Shown piece by piece: positions 1 to 5,763 of a stretch of 33,824 nt of DNA; positions within the stretch are counted from its first letter, which is position 1, and every line of letters begins with the position of its first letter. The notes beneath the pieces are model-generated. The model made no database searches. It had not been told where the DNA came from and saw nothing but the letters and a program-made list of their open reading frames with translations. Made by a program: the position numbers and the translations under genes. The DNA comes from Candidatus Poribacteria bacterium (GTDB lineage: Bacteria > Poribacteria > WGA-4E > WGA-3G), in contig JAGWBV010000027.1 of the NCBI GenBank assembly GCA_021295715.1, positions 1 to 33,824 of the forward strand, in the 5' to 3' direction.

Positions 1-127
1 CCTCGATTGTATCGGGCGCGCCGAGGCGCATGGTGATGCCCGTGACATCATAGCCAGCGTCTACCATCATAGCAGCAGTGACGGAACTGTCTACGCCACC
101 GCTCATTGCGACGAGAATCTTTCTCAT
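1..127 (-). CDS. mnmA: tRNA-specific 2-thiouridylase MnmA, N-terminal part (cut by the window edge)
   Basis: The first 127 bases, read on the minus strand, encode about 42 residues beginning [20 protein letters not shown] and continuing through [11 protein letters not shown]. The SGGVDSS PP-loop next to the start, followed by a GY-V-GITMRL strand, is the hallmark of MnmA/TrmU. That enzyme adenylates and thiolates U34 of tRNA-Glu, tRNA-Gln and tRNA-Lys. The rest of the gene, including the catalytic cysteines, lies outside the window, so intactness cannot be judged. The start is only 5 bp from the stop of the secreted-protein gene at 133-732, so the two are probably cotranscribed. Another PP-loop ATPase is the main alternative. 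Confidence 0.82.
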   Translation of the reverse strand, partial: MRKILVAMSGGVDSSVTAAMMVDAGYDVTGITMRLGAPDTIE

Positions 128-132
128 TTTCT

Positions 133-732
133 CTACCGATTGCTCTTTAATTTACCCCATGTCGTTGTGAGCTTGTCCGTTGCGTCCACAGCAGCCGCTT
201 CGGTACCAGGCGTTAGGAATACCCAGTACATAGGAGCCAAGTTCGCAGGGGCATCGTTGTTCCCACCGAGAGATATGTCGCCTGCGGAAAACTCCTTGTT
301 CCGAAGGACGAAAATATCGGTATCCTCTTCATTGGTTTGGACTAAATAATCAGGTTGCTCTTCCCATCCTTCACCGTCTGAAGCCCATTTCGGCGGACTC
401 CCCCATCTTTGATCAGCAGCCAGCCAAACAACCACAGAAACGTCAACTGTAAATGTGATGAAATCAGCACCCTTAGAGCCTTCATCGTCCATTGCCGTCA
501 TGATAAACGTCGCGCCTTCGAGCTCTTTTGACATATCCTTGACGAAATAATCCCTATCAATGAGATAGACGCTACCTATCTCAAGACCTTCCTCACCCAC
601 AACGTAATCACCGACAACGCTCCTCGATTCGAGGTCAACGACTTCTATATCCTGTGCTTGAGCTTTAGGCAGATAAAAAGATGCCAAGATAAAACACGAG
701 AAAATTAAACACGCCAATTTTTTGATATACAT
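133..732 (-). CDS. Small secreted protein with conserved KLTTTWG C-terminal tail
   Basis: A 199-aa protein if started at the ATG at 732, which has an AAGGAG-type site 10 bp upstream; a start 36 bp further upstream (768) is open but less likely. Residues 1-26 form a signal peptide: MYIKK, a hydrophobic stretch, then an AQA cleavage site. The mature part has a Trp/Asp-rich beta-type region (DRDYFVKD, then [21 protein letters not shown], then [11 protein letters not shown]). It resembles, from memory, beta-sandwich modules in secreted carbohydrate-associated proteins of Poribacteria and planctomycetes; this was not checked. It ends [18 protein letters not shown], a tail also present in the LamG protein at 20077-20901 and in a remnant at 21001-21144. 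Function unknown. A strong promoter lies at 791-819, and mnmA follows at once. Confidence 0.8.
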   Translation of the reverse strand: MYIKKLACLIFSCFILASFYLPKAQAQDIEVVDLESRSVVGDYVVGEEGLEIGSVYLIDRDYFVKDMSKELEGATFIMTAMDDEGSKGADFITFTVDVSVVVWLAADQRWGSPPKWASDGEGWEEQPDYLVQTNEEDTDIFVLRNKEFSAGDISLGGNNDAPANLAPMYWVFLTPGTEAAAVDATDKLTTTWGKLKSNR

Positions 733-790
733 GAATACATTTCTCCTTTTTTCAGAAATTTGGTGCAAAGCACGATACCAATTTTACTTA

Positions 791-819
791 ATTATACCAC
801 ATAAAAGCCCCTTTGTCAG
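791..819 (-). promoter_or_regulatory. Sigma70-type promoter for the secreted-protein/mnmA unit
   Basis: On the minus strand a -35 CTGACA (814-819) and a perfect -10 TATAAT (791-796) are separated by exactly 17 bp. They lie about 60 bp upstream of the start at 732. No transcription data; inferred from consensus and position. Confidence 0.65.
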
Positions 820-845
820 GGAAATCGATATTCTACCAGAGGCAT

Positions 846-1157
846 TCAAACTTTCGGCAGAGGTAGAAAACCTCGCCTACTGAGAGTCGGATAATTGATG
901 TTAGCGAGGTAGATAACAGACTTGAAACCCGGACTGTGGTTGTCTTTGGCGGCGGGAGGTTCTTCAACAGGTCCCAGTGCACTGCTGAGTCGGTAGATGT
1001 CATCGTCGTGAAGGGACTGTCGGCGAAAGAGAAGAAGTGCATGCTTCTGGACAGCCAATAAGATGGCTTCCGCCATATCCTCATCGATCTGCGTTAGGTC
1101 TACGCTCAGGACTTCAGAACCGAAGTTTTCTGATAAGGGTCTGGTTTGAAAGTCCAT
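846..1157 (-). pseudogene. Truncated TauD/TfdA-type 2-oxoglutarate/Fe(II) dioxygenase (N-terminal fragment)
   Basis: A 103-aa frame matches only the N-terminus of the TauD/TfdA family: FGSEVLSVDLTQIDEDMAEA, then KHALLLFRRQSL, then RLSSALGPVEEP. Family members usually run to about 270-300 residues and carry an HxD...H iron site. Here the frame stops soon after YLANINYP, before any iron ligand, so the product should be inactive. The sequence beyond 846 does not resume the family in another frame that I could find. This points to loss of the 3' two thirds by deletion or rearrangement, not a single frameshift. The gene begins 39 bp after the enolase-superfamily gene and was probably its operon partner. 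Confidence 0.6.
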
Positions 1158-1196
1158 GAGAGTCTATACTTATTATGATTAGGATAGGATAAAGAA

Positions 1197-2363
1197 TCAA
1201 CCGATCTGCCAATCCTCTTTTCCGGCGTAGCGATCATCGTACACATCTTCATTGAGCTCCAACCCAAGTCCGGGGGTATCTGGGACGGTGAACGTTCCAC
1301 CGGTGAAGGCATAGTTAGAGGTATCAATTACATCGCTCGTGAGGGTTGCGACTTCGCCGTAGAGGAAATGGGGAATCGTTTTGCCGAATTGGAGACTGAG
1401 GTAGAAACCGAGCAGAGAACCCCAGTTATGGGGTGCGCACCGGACACCGTGTGCGGCAGCCATATCAGCAAGTCGCCGCCAGCCAGTAACACCGAGTCCT
1501 TTCATATCGTGCTGAATGACATCAATAACACCCGCTTCAAAGAACGGATCATAGAATTCAAGGGGGTCCCGCGTTCGGGTTTCGCCATCGGCGATGAAGG
1601 TTTTCAATCCCTTTTCTTGGATGAAGGCTTTGAGGTTTCGGTACAATTCAACTTCTTCCTCAAACATCTCTTCTATCCAAAAGACATCACAATTACTTGT
1701 CTCGTTCAGAAAAGTGATGACTTCATCGTAGGTGTAGCCGTTGTTTGCATCGACGAGAATATTGAAACCGTCGCCTGCTGTGCTACGGGCAAGTTGAACG
1801 AGTTCTATGTCTCGTTGCAGTCCCGCCTTGCGTTCCATGAGATAACTACCGCGTCCGATTTTCATTTTGCATGCGGTAAACCCGTTGGCGAGACTGCTTT
1901 TAACATCATTCTCGATTCGTTGAAGCCCTTCGGCTTTTGTCTCATACAGGAGATCGTTGAAATAGATGGTGCTATCGTATGCGGGCAATCCGTTTGAAAA
2001 AACATCGCCACCAATGAGCTGATAGGCTGGTTTCTCAAGAATTTTGCCGATTGTATCCCAGAGGGCATTTTCAAGCCCGCGAAATTCCTCAACAACCCCG
2101 TCTTCAGGGTTTAAGAGGTCAAACGGGTTTTGATTGAGAACACCTTCCGCATTTTCAGCGGTTGTTGTTCCCCAACTGCCAGTTCCCCAACCGAGTGTGC
2201 CATCGTTGGTATGGATGCGAATAATACGTTCGTTCCATTTCCCATCCGGGTCAGGTTGCTGAATCTCCGTTGCGCGGGAGTTACAACCAATCGCAGGTTG
2301 ATCGATTTCGACCGTAACCTGTTCAACTTTGGTAATCTTGATACCCGTCGGATAATTTGGCAT
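1197..2363 (-). CDS. Mandelate racemase/muconate lactonizing-type enzyme (enolase superfamily)
   Basis: A 388-aa, full-length enolase-superfamily protein. Such enzymes abstract the alpha proton of a carboxylate substrate, commonly an aldonic or uronic acid in this subgroup. Visible catalytic features are the KMK motif (K166, K168), metal ligands D205 (ILVDANNGY), E231 (WIEEM) and E261 (ADGE), the later IQHDMKG segment (D286) and a candidate base H312 (APHNW). The KxK plus downstream His arrangement fits the mandelate racemase or sugar-acid dehydratase subgroups. The substrate cannot be told. The ATG at 2363 is preceded by two tandem copies of the repeated CCGCAAGGAATAATTAAA cassette. A truncated TauD-like gene follows by 39 bp, suggesting a small catabolic operon now partly decayed. 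Confidence 0.88.
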   Translation of the reverse strand: MPNYPTGIKITKVEQVTVEIDQPAIGCNSRATEIQQPDPDGKWNERIIRIHTNDGTLGWGTGSWGTTTAENAEGVLNQNPFDLLNPEDGVVEEFRGLENALWDTIGKILEKPAYQLIGGDVFSNGLPAYDSTIYFNDLLYETKAEGLQRIENDVKSSLANGFTACKMKIGRGSYLMERKAGLQRDIELVQLARSTAGDGFNILVDANNGYTYDEVITFLNETSNCDVFWIEEMFEEEVELYRNLKAFIQEKGLKTFIADGETRTRDPLEFYDPFFEAGVIDVIQHDMKGLGVTGWRRLADMAAAHGVRCAPHNWGSLLGFYLSLQFGKTIPHFLYGEVATLTSDVIDTSNYAFTGGTFTVPDTPGLGLELNEDVYDDRYAGKEDWQIG

Positions 2364-2480
2364 ACTTTAATTATTCCTTGCGGTTTTTTAATTATTCCTT
2401 GCGGTTAAACGACGTGAGTTAGCACATTAACGTTCCTTCCTCAAATCCGCTCTCCATTTCATTACGAGCTACTGTTTCGA
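2364..2480 (-). repeat. Repeated RBS-bearing leader, copy A (doubled cassette)
   Basis: Read on the minus strand, the element ends in two tandem copies (2366-2383 and about 2386-2404) of CCGCAAGGAATAATTAAA, directly before the ATG at 2363. Upstream is a leader body containing the family's GTAATGAAATGGAG block (2448-2466) but lacking the TTTTTGCTTGGG segment. The AAGGA is the probable ribosome-binding site. Confidence 0.75.
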
Positions 2481-2498
2481 AAGTTATCTTAAGACAGC

Positions 2499-2532
2499 AG
2501 CCTGCAACAATACGCAGAAACACGCAGGCGAA
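2499..2532 (+). repeat. Inverted fragment of the leader repeat
   Basis: AGCCTGCAACAATACGCAGAAA followed by CACGCAGGCGA matches the reverse complement of the plus-strand sequence in leader copy B (about 12645-12693). It has one mismatch and an internal deletion of about 14 bp. It lies in opposite orientation beside leader copy A, so this gap holds pieces of the family in both orientations. No gene is seen in 2481-2597. Confidence 0.6.
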
Positions 2533-2597
2533 TAGCAGAGAAAACACGCAACAAACAAAGGCCCCTTATTTAACGCCTTGCGAATAATTAAAAGTAC

Positions 2598-3788
2598 CTA
2601 CTCAAGTGCAAGAAGCAGTTCATTGAGCGCGTCTTTCACCATATCGTTGGTCTCGGTCTCCCTGAAGTGAACGTCAAGTTTATGGGGCAGATTATCGTAT
2701 TGATCAGCCTCCTGAATCTGCTTTACCAAAGCAGGCTTCTTAAGCAGTTGAACGATACGAAGTCTGTCTTCATGATCAACGACCTCAGGATTGGCTAATA
2801 ACACAATTAAACGTCCAGCTAATCCATCAGCAAGTCCATTTTCAGCGTAATGGTTCAACGTATCAATAGCGGCTTGCTTCGTGTTGAGGCTTGAGCCGTC
2901 TGTGAGGATTGCGACGAGACCGTCAACAGCACCTGCGTCAGGATATTTCTGCAATGCTTTAGCAATGTCCAAACGCACGGTGTCATCGGAATCGTCAAGC
3001 GCAGCAATCAGCTTGTCAGTCGGGTGTTCTTCGAGGAACATCATAGACTTTGCGGCGGCTCGCCGTACGACAGGGTTACTATCGTTTAAGCCCTCAACGA
3101 TTTTTGCTTCGGCACCCATGTTTCCGAGGAGATAGAGTGCGGTGTTAATTTCCATCTTCACCCCTTCATCAGGGGTCGCGTTGTGGAGTGCCTCTAACCC
3201 AGCGGCAGCGGACGTGTCGCCTATACTGCCTACAATACGGACGAGCTGAATCTTCACATCAGATGGCGTGTTGTTGTCGCCAGCAGCCTTCAGGAGGTCG
3301 TTAATAGCGGGGCTGCCGATTTCCTGTAAGATTTGAACGAAGTCACCATGGACATTGCTATAGCGATTTTTAACGAGATCCTCCAAAAGGAAAGGCACAG
3401 CTGGTGCACCTTTATCAACGAGTACCTGCATAGCATCCTTCTGTACCCTATGACGTTCGCCGAGGATCTGCAGGATTTTCTTCATCTCAAATTCGCCCAA
3501 TTCACCGACACGACGCTCACGTTCAGTTTTGTATCTGGCTTCCACATTATGTGTTCTTGCCGCGCCCGTTGAAATAGCGTTGCTATAAGCAAGAACCAAG
3601 AGTGCACGAGGTTCAACTTTGTTATCCTCTTCCTGTTCAGCACGTTCAAGGTGTTGGGCTGCCTCCAGCGAGAGCCCTGCATTTAACAGCTTACTTCTTC
3701 CGACCTCAAGTTGCGTGATGACCTGTTCCTGCTGACAGCCGAAACTCACGACTCCTATAAGTAGTAATATCAGCAAAAGTTTTTTCAT
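2598..3788 (-). CDS. HEAT-repeat lipoprotein (paralogue 1)
   Basis: A 396-aa protein. The start at 3788 is chosen because it gives a textbook lipoprotein signal (MKKLLLILLLIGVVSFGC, lipobox Cys18) with GGAGG/AAGGGAA sites just upstream; the frame is open further but that extension has no support. After the signal comes a short segment (LEVGRSKLLNAG, then HLERAEQEEDNKVEPRALLVLAY). Then follow HEAT/PBS-lyase-like helical repeats with typical phrases such as NPVVRRAAAKSMMFL and DDTVRLDIAKAL. It is probably an inner-leaflet outer-membrane or periplasmic scaffold; no catalytic motif is seen. It is closely related along its whole length to the next gene upstream (4113-5309), indicating tandem duplication. 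It has its own promoter at 4037-4065. Confidence 0.85.
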   Translation of the reverse strand: MKKLLLILLLIGVVSFGCQQEQVITQLEVGRSKLLNAGLSLEAAQHLERAEQEEDNKVEPRALLVLAYSNAISTGAARTHNVEARYKTERERRVGELGEFEMKKILQILGERHRVQKDAMQVLVDKGAPAVPFLLEDLVKNRYSNVHGDFVQILQEIGSPAINDLLKAAGDNNTPSDVKIQLVRIVGSIGDTSAAAGLEALHNATPDEGVKMEINTALYLLGNMGAEAKIVEGLNDSNPVVRRAAAKSMMFLEEHPTDKLIAALDDSDDTVRLDIAKALQKYPDAGAVDGLVAILTDGSSLNTKQAAIDTLNHYAENGLADGLAGRLIVLLANPEVVDHEDRLRIVQLLKKPALVKQIQEADQYDNLPHKLDVHFRETETNDMVKDALNELLLALE

Positions 3789-4112
3789 GTTCCCTTTTTC
3801 TTTTCCTCCTGGAATCTCAATTAGACTTACCCCTTCGTGTCGCTTGCTTGCTCCATAAAGAGAATGGGCAACTTGCAAGCAAAAACGTGTCGATCCAACA
3901 CTTTCTGGCGCAAACCTATAGAGGCTTGCGGGACAATATAACTTGGCAGGAAAAACCGTAGGCTCTGCATATCGCGACGCATTTGACACCTGCCAAATAG
4001 GGATTACACATCTGGGCAAGTACTGACGTAAAGAATATTCTAAAATAAATACATTTTTATGTCAACAATTTAAGTACAAACAACAAAAACAGACAAGAGC
4101 CCAATTGCAAGC
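3789..4112. other. Intergenic region between the two HEAT lipoprotein genes
   Basis: No convincing gene lies here. It holds a promoter (4037-4065) and, if transcription starts there, a 5' untranslated leader of about 240 nt before the start at 3788. Within the leader, TTGCTTGC and GCAAGCAA (3851-3884) could pair as an 8-bp stem. I recognise no known riboswitch class. Confidence 0.5.
4037..4065 (-). promoter_or_regulatory. Sigma70-type promoter for HEAT lipoprotein 1
   Basis: Minus strand: perfect -35 TTGACA (4060-4065), 17-bp spacer, -10 TAGAAT (4037-4042). It shows that the two lipoprotein paralogues need not depend on one transcript. Confidence 0.68.
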
Positions 4113-5309
4113 CTACCGAAGTGCATCAAGGAGTTGTTTAAGGGATGTCCTAACGAGTTCGCTCTGTTCCTTCGCCTTGTGATATTCATAGAGTTTGAAC
4201 TCAAGATTGTCATACAATTCCGTTAACTCAATCTGCTTACGAAACGGCTCTCTCCTCAATAACTGGACAAGATGAAGCCGATTGTCTGGGTCGCTAACGG
4301 TGCCGCCAATAAGCAGCATTGTAATACGCTTTGCCAAGCCTCTCGCGAGTTTATTTTGTCCATAAATGTCGAGCGTATTAATCGCCGCCTGCTTCGGATC
4401 TTTGCTCAACTCACCGGTAAGAATATTTACGAGTTCATCGACAGCATCCGCATCGCGATGCACTGCGAGTGCTTTCACAAGCGATGCAACGACTTCAGAG
4501 TCGGTATCTTTTAACCCAGCAATGAGTGTTTTCGGTGATACATCGCTGATATTTACCATAGCTTTTGCAGCGGCGCGTCGGACAGCAACATCATCATGAT
4601 TTAAGCCAGAGATGATGTCCGCTTTATAGGATTCCTCACCCAACTGATAGAGCGTCGTATTAATTTCCATCGCCAAATCAGCGTCACTCGCTCCACTTTG
4701 AGCCGTTTTTAATGCGTCTATAGCTTTCGCGTCTCCGATCCCAGCAAGGACCTGAACGAGTTTAACCTTGATCGTAGGTGGCGTCGTTTCATCAGCAAGT
4801 TTTGCTAAAACCAAATCAAGGCCATCAGGCCCCATCTGAATCAGCATCTCTGCAAAATTTGTATGAAGTGACGGATATCTTCCTTTGATGAGGCTATCGA
4901 GAATGATTACCGACGCTTCAGATCCCTTGTCCACAAGTGCCTGTAAGCCATCTTTCTGGACCCGCGACGGTTTGCTGAGAATTTGTAAGATTTGCTTTAT
5001 TTCAGCCTCTGTGAGTTCTTGTATCCGCTGTTTCCGTTGATTTTTGAACTTGGCTTCAACGCCGTGGCTGCTCGCACTGCGCGTGGAAAGCCCATGAGAG
5101 TAGGCAATAACGAGTAAAGCGCGTGGTTCCAGTTTATTAACTTCTTCCTGTTCTGCTTTTTCGAGATGCTCAACGGCTTCCAAGGCGTTACCGCTGTCAA
5201 TCAATTTACTTCTACCTACGGATAGATTGCTCGGACCTTTCTGCTTTGTATCACAACCGACCCCTGCAAACAATAGGATAACCAGTGGAATGATCACAAC
5301 CCTTTTCAT
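4113..5309 (-). CDS. HEAT-repeat lipoprotein (paralogue 2)
   Basis: A 398-aa protein started at the ATG at 5309 (GGAGGAG upstream), giving MKRVVIIPLVILLFAGVGC with lipobox Cys19. The architecture equals the downstream paralogue: a shared N-terminal block (LSVGRSKLIDSG, HLEKAEQEEVNKLEPRALLVIAYSHG) and then HEAT-like helical repeats (DDVAVRRAAAKAMVNI, DSEVVASLVKALAVH). The C-terminal segments also align (RLHLVQLLRREPFRKQI against RLRIVQLLKKPALVKQI). The divergence shows the duplication is not recent. It is presumably anchored to a membrane as a protein-interaction scaffold; the partner is unknown. A strong promoter lies at 5426-5454. Confidence 0.85.
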   Translation of the reverse strand: MKRVVIIPLVILLFAGVGCDTKQKGPSNLSVGRSKLIDSGNALEAVEHLEKAEQEEVNKLEPRALLVIAYSHGLSTRSASSHGVEAKFKNQRKQRIQELTEAEIKQILQILSKPSRVQKDGLQALVDKGSEASVIILDSLIKGRYPSLHTNFAEMLIQMGPDGLDLVLAKLADETTPPTIKVKLVQVLAGIGDAKAIDALKTAQSGASDADLAMEINTTLYQLGEESYKADIISGLNHDDVAVRRAAAKAMVNISDVSPKTLIAGLKDTDSEVVASLVKALAVHRDADAVDELVNILTGELSKDPKQAAINTLDIYGQNKLARGLAKRITMLLIGGTVSDPDNRLHLVQLLRREPFRKQIELTELYDNLEFKLYEYHKAKEQSELVRTSLKQLLDALR

Positions 5310-5425
5310 TGTTTTCTCTTCTCCTCCCGACTTTTGTAGTAGATAAGAGGGCGTTCTTTTTAGCATGAGTGCCTAATCTAACATGCGCTACGGCGCGTTG
5401 CGACCCTAATAATATTTCACCTATA

Positions 5426-5454
5426 ACAATATCACAAAATTAGAAAAAAGTCAA
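5426..5454 (-). promoter_or_regulatory. Sigma70-type promoter for HEAT lipoprotein 2
   Basis: Minus strand: -35 TTGACT (5449-5454), 17-bp spacer, -10 TATTGT (5426-5431), about 115 bp before the start at 5309. Confidence 0.62.
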
Positions 5455-5471
5455 GTGCATATATGGTCTCC

Positions 5472-5548
5472 GGTTAACAGTTATCAGCGATCAATTGTCC
5501 AAATCAGGATTCAAGGATTCGGAGGATGAGAACTGGTCAGCAGTCAGT
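5472..5548. repeat. Heptamer repeat, two short runs
   Basis: GGTTAAC, AGTTATC, AGCGATC, AATTGTC (5472-5499) and GGTCAGC, AGTCAGT (5535-5548) follow the same 7-bp period and consensus as the other heptamer runs in the window. Confidence 0.55.
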
Positions 5549-5652
5549 TCTCACCAACGGTTAGAAAGCATTGTAAACACAATTCGCTCTCATAGGGAAG
5601 AAATCTTGAGTAGGAAATCTCCACCACTGGAGAGTGGAATCCGCCTAATAAC

Positions 5653-5681
5653 TTGACATCTTCATAGGCTTTGATTATACT
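5653..5681 (+). promoter_or_regulatory. Sigma70-type promoter for the M14 peptidase gene
   Basis: TTGACA (5653-5658), 17-bp spacer, TATACT (5676-5681). Initiation near 5688 would exclude the most upstream in-frame start at 5671 and favour 5764. Confidence 0.72.
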
Positions 5682-5763
5682 TAAACGACTCAATCCGTTG
5701 AGGATAGCGTGTTTAGAAGAAAAGCAAACGAACCCGCACATGTCTATAAAAAGGGAACCGCTC

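Larger units (their letters stand above)
5310..5763. other. Divergent intergenic region
   Basis: A gene-free 454-bp stretch between divergent genes. It holds the minus-strand promoter at 5426-5454, two runs of the heptamer repeat (5472-5499 and 5535-5548) and the plus-strand promoter at 5653-5681. Short open frames across it coincide with the repeats or the promoter and show no coding character. Confidence 0.6.

Noticed and set aside
3789-4019. N-terminal extension of HEAT lipoprotein 1 by 77 residues to 4019
   Set aside because: The extension precedes a perfect lipoprotein signal peptide with its own ribosome-binding site, so it would bury the signal.
5671-5763. Upstream starts (5671, 5740) for the M14 peptidase
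   Set aside because: 5671 lies inside the promoter spacer, before the predicted transcript start; 5740 has no ribosome-binding site, whereas 5764 has one.
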